Source: Actinomycetospora cinnamomea (lineage in GTDB: Bacteria > Actinomycetota > Actinomycetes > Mycobacteriales > Pseudonocardiaceae). From it: a stretch of DNA of 58,282 bases. Positions 33,179 through 41,413 of this stretch are shown here, piece after piece. A program made the position numbers and the translations under genes. The stretch is from the NCBI RefSeq assembly GCF_003096675.1, contig NZ_QEKW01000025.1:1-58282 (forward strand). Reading direction: 5' to 3'. Every line of letters begins with the position of its first letter. Position 1 is the first letter of the stretch. The notes under the pieces were generated by a model. It was not told the DNA's origin. It saw only the letters and a list, made by a program, of their open reading frames with translations, and ran no database searches.

Positions 33179-34438
33179 GTGACCCGGCCCGACCGCGCCC
33201 TGCTCGCGGCGCTGCGGGCACCCGGCGCCCGCCCGGCGCTCGCGGTCGGGGCCCTGTCGGTGCTCGTCGCCGCCTCCGGGCTGCGGCCGCTGACCCGGCG
33301 GTGGCCGGCCGCGGTCGTCGGCAGCCTGCTGTCGTCCACCGCCACCGAGATCCCGCGGGCGACCGCCCTGCTCGCGGGCGCGGCCGCTGCGGACGCCGCC
33401 CGCCGCGGGGCATGGCGCAACCCGGCCGGGCGCACGGGGCTGGCGGCGACGGCGGTGGGGGTTGCGGTGCTCCTCACGCTGGCCCGGGGCGCCCGCGCCG
33501 ACGCCGAGGCGCTGGCCGCCGCCCTGCGCGCCGAGCTCGGCCCGCTCGAGCTGCCCGCGCGGGGTCGGGTGCTGCGCCGCATCCTTCGGGCGGTGCTGGG
33601 CCGGTACCGCTATGCGACGGTGCGCGACGTCGCCTACGGGCCGGACGCCGCCAACCTCCTCGACGTCTGGCGCCATCCGGACCTGCCCGACGACGCCCGT
33701 GCCCCGGTGCTGCTGCAGATCCACGGCGGGGCGTGGTCGTCGGGGAGCAAGGCCGCGGACGCCCACCCGCTGATGGCGCACATGACCGAGCGCGGCTGGG
33801 TCTGCGTCAGCGTCGACTACCGGCTGGGCCCGGCGGAGCGCTGGCCCGCGCAGATCGTCGACGTCAAGCGCGCGCTGGCGTGGACGCGGGCCCACATCGC
33901 CGACCTCGGCGGCGACCCCGACCGCGTCGCGATCACCGGCGGCTCCTCCGGCGCCCACCTCGCGGCCCTGGCCGCGCTGACACCCGGCGCCTGGCAGCCC
34001 GGCTTCGCCGACGCGGACACCTCGGTGGCCGCCGCGGTCTGCTTCTACGGCATCTACGACCTGACCAGCGACGACGGCAGCGGGACGCTCGACGAGCTGC
34101 TGGCCGAGACGATGATGCCGACGGAGCTGGTGGCGGACGCCCACCCCTACGTCGCCGCGTCGCCGGCCGCGCGCGTGCACCCCGGCGCCCCGCCGTTCAT
34201 GGTGCTGCACGGCACCGGCGACGCGATCGTCGTGCCCGCCCAGAGCCGGGCGTTCGTGGCGCGCCTGCGGGCGGTGTCGCGGGCGCCCGTGGTGCACGCC
34301 GAGCTCGCGCACGCCCAGCACGGGTTCGACCTCGTCCCCACCGCCCGCACGCTCGCCGCGGTGCGGGCCGTCGCGGTGTTCCTGGAGACGGTCGTGGGCG
34401 GGGGCCTCCGGCGCAGCGCAGCGGAGCCGGGCCGGTGA
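33179..34438 (+). CDS. Membrane-associated alpha/beta hydrolase (HSL-type esterase)
   Basis: 419 aa. Two or three hydrophobic segments in the first 130 residues (ALAVGALSVLVAASGL, GLAATAVGVAVLLTLARG) suggest membrane attachment. The catalytic half has the oxyanion HGGAW, the nucleophile Ser in ITGGSSGAHL, Asp in GTGDAIV and His in HAQHGFD. Mycobacterial Lip-type esterases share this layout. GTG at 33179 starts VTRPDRALLAAL; the frame is open further upstream without homology. The gene ends 89 bases before thrS. Confidence 0.8.
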   Translation: MTRPDRALLAALRAPGARPALAVGALSVLVAASGLRPLTRRWPAAVVGSLLSSTATEIPRATALLAGAAAADAARRGAWRNPAGRTGLAATAVGVAVLLTLARGARADAEALAAALRAELGPLELPARGRVLRRILRAVLGRYRYATVRDVAYGPDAANLLDVWRHPDLPDDARAPVLLQIHGGAWSSGSKAADAHPLMAHMTERGWVCVSVDYRLGPAERWPAQIVDVKRALAWTRAHIADLGGDPDRVAITGGSSGAHLAALAALTPGAWQPGFADADTSVAAAVCFYGIYDLTSDDGSGTLDELLAETMMPTELVADAHPYVAASPAARVHPGAPPFMVLHGTGDAIVVPAQSRAFVARLRAVSRAPVVHAELAHAQHGFDLVPTARTLAAVRAVAVFLETVVGGGLRRSAAEPGR

Positions 34439-34527
34439 GGGAGCGCCCGGCCCGGGCGGATCCCGCCCTGGTCCGCGCTCGATAGGCTCGGGGGCAACCC
34501 ATCGTCGTTTCGACAGGAGCGCCCGCC

Positions 34528-36621
34528 GTGTCCTCGCCCGCCGTGCCCCGCCCCGCCGTCGCCGAGAGCGTACGGGTGACGGCGGGCACCACCGCGGGGC
34601 AGGCGATCCGCGACGCGGGGCTGCCGTCCTCCGGCCCGCAGGCCGTGGTCGTCGTCCGGGATCCCGACGGCGCGCTCCGCGACCTGTCCTGGGCGCCCGC
34701 GCAGGACGTCGACGTCGCGCCGGTGGCCGCCGACACCGACGACGGCCGTGCGGTCATCCGCCACTCGGCGGCCCACGTGCTCGCCCAGGCGGTGCAGCAG
34801 CTGTTCCCGGAGGCCAAGCTCGGCATCGGCCCGCCCGTCACCGACGGCTTCTACTACGACTTCGCGGTCGACCGGCCGTTCACGCCCGAGGACCTCGAGG
34901 CCCTCGAGAAGGCGATGCGCAAGATCGTCAAGGCGAAGCAGCGGTTCGTGCGCCGCGAGTACGATTCGCTCGAGGCCGCCCGCGAGGAGCTGGCCGACGA
35001 GCCGTTCAAGCTGGAGCTGGTCGACCTCAAGGGCAGCAGCGACGCCGAGGACGACTCCGAGATCATGGAGGTCGGTTCCGGCGACCTCACCGCCTACGAC
35101 AACGTGCACGCCCACACCGGCGAGCGCGTGTGGGGCGACCTGTGCCGGGGCCCGCACATCCCGACCACCGGCTACATCCCGGCGTTCAAGGTGCTGCGCT
35201 CGTCGGCGGCCTATTGGCGCGGCGACCAGAGCAACGCCCAGCTGCAGCGGATCTACGGCACGGCCTGGGAGAGCCAGGAGGCCCAGGACGCCTACCTGGA
35301 GCGGGTCGCCGAGGCCGAGCGCCGCGACCACCGGCGTCTCGGCGCGGAGCTGGACCTGTTCAGCTTCCCGGAGGAGATCGGCTCGGGGCTGCCGGTGTTC
35401 CACCCCAAGGGCGGGATCATCCGCAAGGAACTCGAGGACTACAGCCGTCAGCGCCACGCCGAGGCCGGCTACGAGTTCGTCACCACCCCGCACGCCAGCA
35501 AGGGCGAGCTCTTCTCGGTGTCCGGGCACCTCGACTGGTACGCCGAGGGCATGTACCCGCGCATGCACCTCGACGAGGAGCGCGCCGAGGACGGGACGCT
35601 CAAGCGCGCGGGCGTCGACTACTACCTCAAGCCGATGAACTGCCCGATGCACAACCTGATCTACCGGTCGCGCGGGCGGTCCTACCGCGAGCTGCCGCTG
35701 CGGCTGTTCGAGTTCGGCACGGTGTACCGGTACGAGAAGTCCGGCGTGGTCCACGGCCTGACCCGGGCGCGTGGCTTCACCCAGGACGACGCGCACATCT
35801 ACTGCACGCGCGACCAGATGCGCGACGAGATCGCCTCGCTGCTGCAGTTCGTGCTCGACCTGCTGCGCGACTACGGCCTCGACGACTTCTACCTCGAGCT
35901 GTCGACGCGCAACCCGGAGAAGTCGATCGGCTCCGACGAGGCGTGGGAGGAGGCCACCGACGTCCTGCGCGAGGTGGCCGAGGGCGCGGGCCTGGACCTC
36001 GCGCTCGACGCCGGCGGCGCCGCGTTCTACGCGCCGAAGATCTCGGTGCAGGCCAAGGACGCCATCGGGCGCACCTGGCAGATGTCGACCATCCAGGTCG
36101 ACCTCATGCTCCCGGACCGGTTCGAGCTCGAGTACACCGCGCCCGACGGGTCCCGGCAGCGCCCCGTGATGATCCACCGCGCGCTGTTCGGGTCCATCGA
36201 GCGCTTCTTCGGCGTGCTCACCGAGCACTACGCGGGCGCGTTCCCGGCCTGGCTCGCGCCGGTGCAGGTGGTCGGCATCCCCGTCTCGGCCGACCAGGCG
36301 TCCTACGTCGCCGAGGTCGCCGACCGCCTGCGGGCGCAGGGTCTGCGGGTCGAGGTCGACGACTCCGACGACCGGATGCAGAAGAAGATCCGTCACCACA
36401 CCCTGCAGAAGGTGCCGTTCCTGATGCTCGCCGGGAGCAAGGACGCCGAGGCTTCGGGCGAGCGCAGCGACGGGACGACGTGGACGGGCGCGGTGTCCTT
36501 CCGCTTCCGGGACGGCTCCCAGCGCAACGGTGTGCCGGTGGACGACGCGGTCACGGCGCTGGTCGAGTGGGTGCGTCGCCGCGAGAACGCCTCGCCCGAC
36601 GCGGAGAAGTTCACCCCCTGA
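34528..36621 (+). CDS. thrS: Threonyl-tRNA synthetase
   Basis: 697 aa, full length. The TGS domain (1-70) is followed by the editing domain ([15 protein letters not shown] near 74, with the tRNA_SAD motifs) and the class II core. Zinc ligands lie in [12 protein letters not shown]. Motif 2 is [18 protein letters not shown], motif 3 is [15 protein letters not shown], and the C-terminal anticodon-binding domain follows. It charges tRNA-Thr. GTG at 34528 with ACAGGAG upstream. It opens the conserved block thrS-HIT-pgsA-patA. The 89-base leader shows no T-box. Confidence 0.97.
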   Translation: MSSPAVPRPAVAESVRVTAGTTAGQAIRDAGLPSSGPQAVVVVRDPDGALRDLSWAPAQDVDVAPVAADTDDGRAVIRHSAAHVLAQAVQQLFPEAKLGIGPPVTDGFYYDFAVDRPFTPEDLEALEKAMRKIVKAKQRFVRREYDSLEAAREELADEPFKLELVDLKGSSDAEDDSEIMEVGSGDLTAYDNVHAHTGERVWGDLCRGPHIPTTGYIPAFKVLRSSAAYWRGDQSNAQLQRIYGTAWESQEAQDAYLERVAEAERRDHRRLGAELDLFSFPEEIGSGLPVFHPKGGIIRKELEDYSRQRHAEAGYEFVTTPHASKGELFSVSGHLDWYAEGMYPRMHLDEERAEDGTLKRAGVDYYLKPMNCPMHNLIYRSRGRSYRELPLRLFEFGTVYRYEKSGVVHGLTRARGFTQDDAHIYCTRDQMRDEIASLLQFVLDLLRDYGLDDFYLELSTRNPEKSIGSDEAWEEATDVLREVAEGAGLDLALDAGGAAFYAPKISVQAKDAIGRTWQMSTIQVDLMLPDRFELEYTAPDGSRQRPVMIHRALFGSIERFFGVLTEHYAGAFPAWLAPVQVVGIPVSADQASYVAEVADRLRAQGLRVEVDDSDDRMQKKIRHHTLQKVPFLMLAGSKDAEASGERSDGTTWTGAVSFRFRDGSQRNGVPVDDAVTALVEWVRRRENASPDAEKFTP

Positions 36622-37199
36622 TGGCCGGGGACGTGGCGGGCGACCAGGGACCTGCGGATCTCGACGAGCTGTGGGGTGCCGGGACGCCCGACGGGTTCCG
36701 CCGGCTCTGGGCGCCGCACCGGATGGCCTACATCGCGGGGGAGACCGGCACCGGCCAGGTCGAGGGCGGCGGCTGCCCCCTGTGCCGCATCCCGACCCTC
36801 GACGACGACGAGGGCCTCGTGCTGCACCGCGGTGCCCGCGTCTACGCGGTGCTCAACCTGCACCCCTACAACCCCGGCCACCTCATGGCGGTGCCCTACC
36901 GCCACGTCGCGGGCCTCGACGAGCTCGACGCCGAGGAGTCGGGCGAGCTCGTCGCGGTGACCCAGCAGGCGGTGCGCGCGCTGCGCGCCGTCGCCGCGCC
37001 GCACGGCTTCAACGTCGGGATCAACCTCGGGCACGTCGCCGGCGGTTCGCTCGCCGACCACCTGCACCAGCACGTCGTCCCGCGGTGGGGCGGCGACGCC
37101 AACTTCATCACCGTGGTCGGGCAGACCAAGGTGATCCCGCAGCTGCTCGCCGAGACCCGCACGCGGCTGGCCGCGGCGTGGCCCGGTGACGGGCCGTGA
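36621..37199 (+). CDS. HIT family protein (AP4A phosphorylase-like)
   Basis: 192 aa. The histidine triad is HLHQHVVPRW near residue 150, preceded by NVGINLGHVAGGSLADH, with a CPLCRI zinc-type pair near the N-terminus. HIT proteins of this branch split dinucleoside polyphosphates such as Ap4A. The ATG overlaps the thrS stop in TGATG. In mycobacteria the equivalent gene also sits between thrS and pgsA1 (Rv2613c). Confidence 0.9.
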   Translation: MAGDVAGDQGPADLDELWGAGTPDGFRRLWAPHRMAYIAGETGTGQVEGGGCPLCRIPTLDDDEGLVLHRGARVYAVLNLHPYNPGHLMAVPYRHVAGLDELDAEESGELVAVTQQAVRALRAVAAPHGFNVGINLGHVAGGSLADHLHQHVVPRWGGDANFITVVGQTKVIPQLLAETRTRLAAAWPGDGP

Positions 37200-37894
37200 T
37201 CAACGCGCTGGCCCGCGCGGCGATCAGCAAGGGCGTCGAGCCGACGGCGACGTGGCTGGTGCGCCGCGGGGTGCACCCCGACGTCGTCACGGTCGTCGGC
37301 ACCGTCGCCTCGACGGCCTCGGCGCTGCTGCTCATCCCCACCGGCCACCTGTTCGCGGCGTCGCTGGTGGTGTGGGGCTTCGCGATGCTCGACGTCCTCG
37401 ACGGCGCGATGGCCCGCGCCCGGGGGGTGAAGAGCCCGTTCGGCGGGGTCCTCGACTCGGTCGGCGACCGCGTCGTCGACGGCGCCGTGTTCGCCGGCAT
37501 CGCCTGGTGGGCGTTCACCGTGGACCGGCCCCTGCTCGCGGGCCTCGCCCTGACCAGCCTCGTCGCCGGTCAACTGATCTCCTACATCAAGGCCCGTGCC
37601 GAGGCCGCGGGCCTGCGCGCCGACGGCGGCATCGTCGAGCGCGCGGAGCGGCTGATCCTCGGCCTGGCCGGGTGCGGCCTCACCGGTCTGGGCGTGCCCT
37701 ACGCGCTCGACGTGGCGCTGTGGCTGCTGACCGTGGGCTCGGTGATCACGATCGGCCAGCGGGTCGTGGCCGTGTGGCGCAGCGCGCGCGACCAGTACGG
37801 CGCCGCCACCGGGCACACGCCCGACCGGGGTCCGGGCGGCGGGGCTCCGGCCCCCGCCGACGAGCCCGCTGACGGCCCCGGGACGCCCGCGTGA
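37196..37894 (+). CDS. pgsA: Phosphatidylinositol phosphate synthase
   Basis: 232 aa with about six membrane segments. The CDP-alcohol phosphotransferase motif D-x2-D-G-x2-A-R-x8-G-x3-D-x3-D is present as DVLDGAMARARG followed by FGGVLDSVGDR near residues 65-92. Its place between the HIT and patA genes identifies it as the actinobacterial enzyme that joins CDP-diacylglycerol with inositol-3-phosphate (PgsA1/PIPS). The C-terminal 30 residues are disordered. GTG overlaps the HIT stop as GTGA. Confidence 0.93.
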   Translation: MINALARAAISKGVEPTATWLVRRGVHPDVVTVVGTVASTASALLLIPTGHLFAASLVVWGFAMLDVLDGAMARARGVKSPFGGVLDSVGDRVVDGAVFAGIAWWAFTVDRPLLAGLALTSLVAGQLISYIKARAEAAGLRADGGIVERAERLILGLAGCGLTGLGVPYALDVALWLLTVGSVITIGQRVVAVWRSARDQYGAATGHTPDRGPGGGAPAPADEPADGPGTPA

Positions 37895-38862
37895 CCGACG
37901 TGTCGCCGGTGTCGACGCCGCCGTCCCCCGCGGCCGGGGCGCGTTCGTCGCTCGCCGAGCGCGCCGGCGAGCTGGGCTACGCGGCGGGCTGGCGGCTGGT
38001 CCGCGAGGTGCCCGCACCGGTGGCGCGGTGGGCCTTCGCCCGCGGTGCCGACCTCGCCGCGCGCCGCGGCGGGCGGGGGACGCGGCGTCTGCGCGCCAAC
38101 CTCGCCCGCGTGCGCCCCGACGCCGACGACGCCGAGCTCGACGCCCTGACCGCCGCCGGGCTGCGTTCCTACGCCCGCTACTGGCGCGAGGCGTTCCGGC
38201 TGCCCGCGATGGACCACGAGGCGCTCGTCCGCCGCCTCGACCCGATGGTGCAGGGCCGCGAGCACCTCGACGCGGCGCTCGCGTCCGGCAGGGGTGCGGT
38301 CGTCGCGCTGCCCCACTCCGGCAACTGGGACATGGCGGGACTGTGGCTGGTCGCGCACTCGGGGCGCTTCACCACGGTGGCCGAGCGCCTGCGCCCCGAG
38401 TCGCTCTACGAGCGCTTCGTGGCCTACCGCGAGTCGCTGGGCTTCGAGATCCTGCCGATGACCGGCGGCGAGCACCCGGTGCGCGGGCTGGTCCGGGCCC
38501 TGCGCGCCGGACGGGTCGTGTGCCTCGTGGCCGACCGCGACCTGTCCGCCCACGGCGTGCCGGTGACCTTCTTCGGCGGGCGGGCCACGATGCCTCCCGG
38601 CCCGGCGGCGCTGGCGGCGTCCACCGGGGCGGCGCTGCTGCCCGTGGGCCTCTGGTTCACCGACGGCGGTGACGACGGCGACGGGGGTGCCGACGGGGCG
38701 GGGGAAGGGTGGGGCTTCCGCATCCACCCGCCGGTCGACGTCGCGGACCGCAGCGCCGTCCCGGCCGCGACGCAACGCCTCGCCGACCACTTCGCCGCCG
38801 ACATCGCCGAGCACCCCACCGACTGGCACATGCTCCAGCGCGTGTGGCGCGACGAGGACTGA
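37891..38862 (+). CDS. patA: Phosphatidylinositol mannoside acyltransferase
   Basis: 323 aa. A LpxL/HtrB-type acyltransferase with the catalytic H-x4-D in LPHSGNWDMAG near residue 142 and the conserved CLVADRDLSAHGVPV segment. PatA adds a palmitoyl group to the mannose of PIM1/PIM2 at the inner membrane face (known in mycobacteria). GTG overlaps the pgsA stop as GTGA. A run of Asp/Gly (DGGDDGDGGADGAGEG) near 258 is a probable loop insertion. In mycobacteria pimA follows directly; here it is 8.6 kb away. Confidence 0.93.
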   Translation: MTDVSPVSTPPSPAAGARSSLAERAGELGYAAGWRLVREVPAPVARWAFARGADLAARRGGRGTRRLRANLARVRPDADDAELDALTAAGLRSYARYWREAFRLPAMDHEALVRRLDPMVQGREHLDAALASGRGAVVALPHSGNWDMAGLWLVAHSGRFTTVAERLRPESLYERFVAYRESLGFEILPMTGGEHPVRGLVRALRAGRVVCLVADRDLSAHGVPVTFFGGRATMPPGPAALAASTGAALLPVGLWFTDGGDDGDGGADGAGEGWGFRIHPPVDVADRSAVPAATQRLADHFAADIAEHPTDWHMLQRVWRDED

Positions 38863-38901
38863 CGGGGCGCCGGGGGTGCACGCTCCCGCGGCGTGTGGGT
38901 G

Positions 38902-38952
38902 GAGCGAGGGACGCCTCGGCTGCGTGGGAAGCAGCGAAGGACGCCTTCGCTC
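38902..38952. repeat. Imperfect inverted repeat after patA
   Basis: Arms of 22 bp (38902-38923 and 38931-38952, 16 matches) face each other around a 7-base loop. Inside the right arm GCGAAGG-ACG-CCTTCGC is a perfect smaller hairpin (38934-38950). It may terminate the thrS-patA transcript. It marks the left edge of the sugar operon that separates patA from pimA. Confidence 0.6.
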
Positions 38953-39036
38953 GTGCGCGCTGGGCACCCGTCCACACCGCATGGAGGCGCCGGGATCGTG
39001 ACGTGGAGCACACGCTCACGCGCTAGAGTTCATCGC

Positions 39037-40251
39037 ATGAACACGACGTCGCGCCCCGGATCCCCCGCCGGGCTGCGCGACGCCAACCGTCGCCGGGTGC
39101 TCGACGCCGTCCGCGGCGCCGGTGCGCCCACCCAGGCGGAGATCGCCGGGGTCACCGGGCTGGCCCCGGCCACGGTGTCGAACATCGTCCGCGACCTGGC
39201 GGCGGCGGGACGGGTCGAGGCGGGCGACGAGGTGCGCGGCGGGCGGCGTGTGCGGGCCGTGCGCCTGGTCCGCCGTGCGGGGGTCGTCGCCGGGATCGAC
39301 GTCGGTCACCGCCACGTGCGGGTCGCGCTGGCCGACGTGGCGGACCCCGCCGGCGCCGTCGACCACGCCGCCCCGCCCGAGCGCGTCGAGGTTCGCGCCG
39401 ACCTGCCCGACGACCACGGCGTGGCCGACGGGCTGGACACGGCGTCCCGGCTGCTCGACGAGGTCCTCGCGCGCACCGGGGCGCGGCGGGCCGCCCTGCG
39501 GGGCGCGGTGGTCGGGCTCCCCGCGCCGCTGGACCTCGCCACCGGCGCCGTCGGCGCGTCCGGGGTGCTGCCCGGATGGGTCGGCGTACCGGTGGCCGGC
39601 CGGGTCGCCGAGCACCTCGGCGTGCCCAGCTGGGTGGACAACGACGCCACCCTCGGCACCCTCGCCGAGCAGCGGTGGGGCGCGCTGCGGGGCGTCGACG
39701 ACGGCCTGTTCCTCAAGCTCTCCGACGGTGTCGGCGCGGGCCTCGTGCTGGGCGGGCGGCTCTACCGCGGCCCCGACGGGACGGCCGGGGAGATCGGCCA
39801 CGTGGCGGTCGCCCCCGGCGACCGCTTCGCCGCGGTGTGCCGCTGCGGGCACCGCGGGTGTCTCGAGACGCTGGTGTCCACCCGCACGGTCACGGCGATG
39901 CTCGAGCCGCTGCTCGGTGCCCCGCTCACGATCGCCGACGTCGTCGCCCGCGCCCACGACGGCTCGAGCGGGAGCGCCCCCGCCCGCCGGGTCCTCGCCG
40001 ACACCGGGCACCACGTCGGGGTCGCGCTCGCCGGGCTGTGCACCGTGCTCACGCCCCGGCGCATCGTCGTCGGCGGCGAGCTCGCCCAGGCCGGGCCGCT
40101 CCTGCTCGCCCCGCTGCACGCGGCGCTGGAGGCCGCCGCGGTGCCCGGCACGGTGCGCACCGCGGAGGTCGTGACGGCCGATCTCGCCGAGCACGCGCCC
40201 GTCCTCGGCGCGCTGGCCCTCGCCCTGGAGCGCTGCGCCCTGGCCCCCTGA
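39037..40251 (+). CDS. ROK family transcriptional repressor (NagC/XylR type)
   Basis: 404 aa. An N-terminal winged helix (QAEIAGVTGLAPATVSNIVR) precedes a ROK sugar-kinase fold with a degenerate phosphate loop (VVAGIDVGHRHVRVAL rather than DxGGTK) and the ROK zinc motif CRCGHRGCLE. Such proteins repress sugar operons and respond to a sugar or sugar phosphate. The ATG at 39037 lies just after a TAGAGT -10-like box (39024-39029). It is transcribed with, but 206 bases before, the phosphorylase operon and probably controls it. Confidence 0.88.
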   Translation: MNTTSRPGSPAGLRDANRRRVLDAVRGAGAPTQAEIAGVTGLAPATVSNIVRDLAAAGRVEAGDEVRGGRRVRAVRLVRRAGVVAGIDVGHRHVRVALADVADPAGAVDHAAPPERVEVRADLPDDHGVADGLDTASRLLDEVLARTGARRAALRGAVVGLPAPLDLATGAVGASGVLPGWVGVPVAGRVAEHLGVPSWVDNDATLGTLAEQRWGALRGVDDGLFLKLSDGVGAGLVLGGRLYRGPDGTAGEIGHVAVAPGDRFAAVCRCGHRGCLETLVSTRTVTAMLEPLLGAPLTIADVVARAHDGSSGSAPARRVLADTGHHVGVALAGLCTVLTPRRIVVGGELAQAGPLLLAPLHAALEAAAVPGTVRTAEVVTADLAEHAPVLGALALALERCALAP

Positions 40252-40378
40252 CGGGCCTTCCCGTCCCACCCGGCCGGCCGAGTCACCGCGGCGAGAGGGG
40301 TGTGGCGCCCCGGCCGGGTGTCGCCCACGTGGCGCGCGGGTCGCCCGTCCGCCAAGATCGCGGCGCTGTGTTCATCCG

Positions 40379-40408
40379 TTGACGGCGTGTGGGAGCCGGA
40401 CCTAGCCT
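40379..40408 (+). promoter_or_regulatory. Sigma-A-type promoter of the otsB-GH65 operon
   Basis: TTGACG at 40379-40384 and TAGCCT at 40403-40408 are separated by 18 bases, the best -35/-10 pair I found in the window. Transcription would start near 40415, about 43 bases before the otsB GTG. Confidence 0.6.
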
Positions 40409-40417
40409 GTGGCTCCC
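40391..40417 (+). promoter_or_regulatory. Inverted repeat over the -10 box (probable operator)
   Basis: GGGAGCC (40391-40397) and GGCTCCC (40411-40417) form a perfect 7-bp inverted repeat centred on the -10 hexamer. GTGT and CACAC just outside extend the symmetry with a small offset. A repressor bound here would block RNA polymerase; the ROK regulator encoded just upstream is the natural candidate (inference). Confidence 0.5.
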
Positions 40418-40457
40418 CTCACACCGGCGGCGGTGCCCCGACGACGCGGAGGCCCTG

Positions 40458-41360
40458 GTGACCGTGCCCCCTGACGACGGTCGAGCTCCGCGCTCCGTCT
40501 CCCCCGATCGCGCCCCGGCGACGACGACCGCCGACCGCCTGCCGCACGCGCTGGACACCCCCGAGATCGCGGAGCGCCTGCGGGGCCGCCGGCCGGCGGT
40601 GTTCCTCGACTACGACGGGGTGCTCACGCCGATCGTCCCGCGGCCCGAGGACGCGATCATGACCGAGGAGATGCGGGGCATCGTGCGCGCGCTCGCCGCC
40701 CGCTGCCCCGTCTGCATCGTCTCGGGACGCGACCGCGCCGTGGTCGCCGAGCTCAGCGGCGTGGACGACCTGGTGATCGCGGGCAGCCACGGCTTCGACA
40801 TCCACGACCCGCAGCGCGGCGTGATCGAGCACGAGGCCTCCCGCGGCTGGGAGGACCTCGTCGCCGAGGTCACCGAGCGGGTGCGGACGGCGGCCTCGGC
40901 GATCGAGGGCACGCAGGTGGAGCCCAAGCACGCGTCGGTCGCGCTGCACGACCGCCACGTCGCGCCCGACGAGCGCCCGCGGGTGGCCGCGCTGGTCGAC
41001 GAGGTGCTCGCCGAGCACCCCGGGCAGCTGAAGGTGACGCCCGGCAAGTTCGTCCACGAGATCCAGCCGAAGATCGACTGGAACAAGGGCAAGGCGGTCA
41101 CGCACCTCATCGGCGTCCTCGACCTCGACCGTCCCGACCCCGACGGTCGGCCCACGGTGCCGATCTACCTGGGCGACGACGTCACCGACGAGGACGCCTT
41201 CCGCGCCCTGGCGGAACGCGGGGACGGTGATCACCGCGAGCCCGGTCTGGGCATCCTCGTGATCGACCCGGCGGACGCCCCCGGCCGGGAGACCTCGGCG
41301 ACCGCCGTCCTGGCCACCGTCGACGAGGTCGGCCGCTTCCTCGACGGCCTCGCCCGCTGA
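40458..41360 (+). CDS. otsB: Trehalose-6-phosphate phosphatase
   Basis: 300 aa. HAD fold with nucleophile motif FLDYDGVLTPIV near residue 50, IVSGRD (motif II), GSHGFDIHD, TPGKFVHEIQPKIDWNKGKA (motif III Lys) and YLGDDVTDEDAF (motif IV). It dephosphorylates trehalose-6-phosphate to trehalose. The GTG at 40458 has GGAGG five bases upstream. It is the first structural gene after the promoter at 40379 and lies 53 bases before the GH65 gene. No otsA synthase is present in the window. Confidence 0.92.
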   Translation: MTVPPDDGRAPRSVSPDRAPATTTADRLPHALDTPEIAERLRGRRPAVFLDYDGVLTPIVPRPEDAIMTEEMRGIVRALAARCPVCIVSGRDRAVVAELSGVDDLVIAGSHGFDIHDPQRGVIEHEASRGWEDLVAEVTERVRTAASAIEGTQVEPKHASVALHDRHVAPDERPRVAALVDEVLAEHPGQLKVTPGKFVHEIQPKIDWNKGKAVTHLIGVLDLDRPDPDGRPTVPIYLGDDVTDEDAFRALAERGDGDHREPGLGILVIDPADAPGRETSATAVLATVDEVGRFLDGLAR

Positions 41361-41413
41361 CCCACCCGCTCCGACGACCCCCCGCCGCCCGCTCCTGCAG
41401 TACGGAGACGTCC

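Noticed and set aside
34439..34527. T-box or other riboswitch before thrS
   Set aside because: The 89-base leader is too short and has no T-box sequence or specifier stem.
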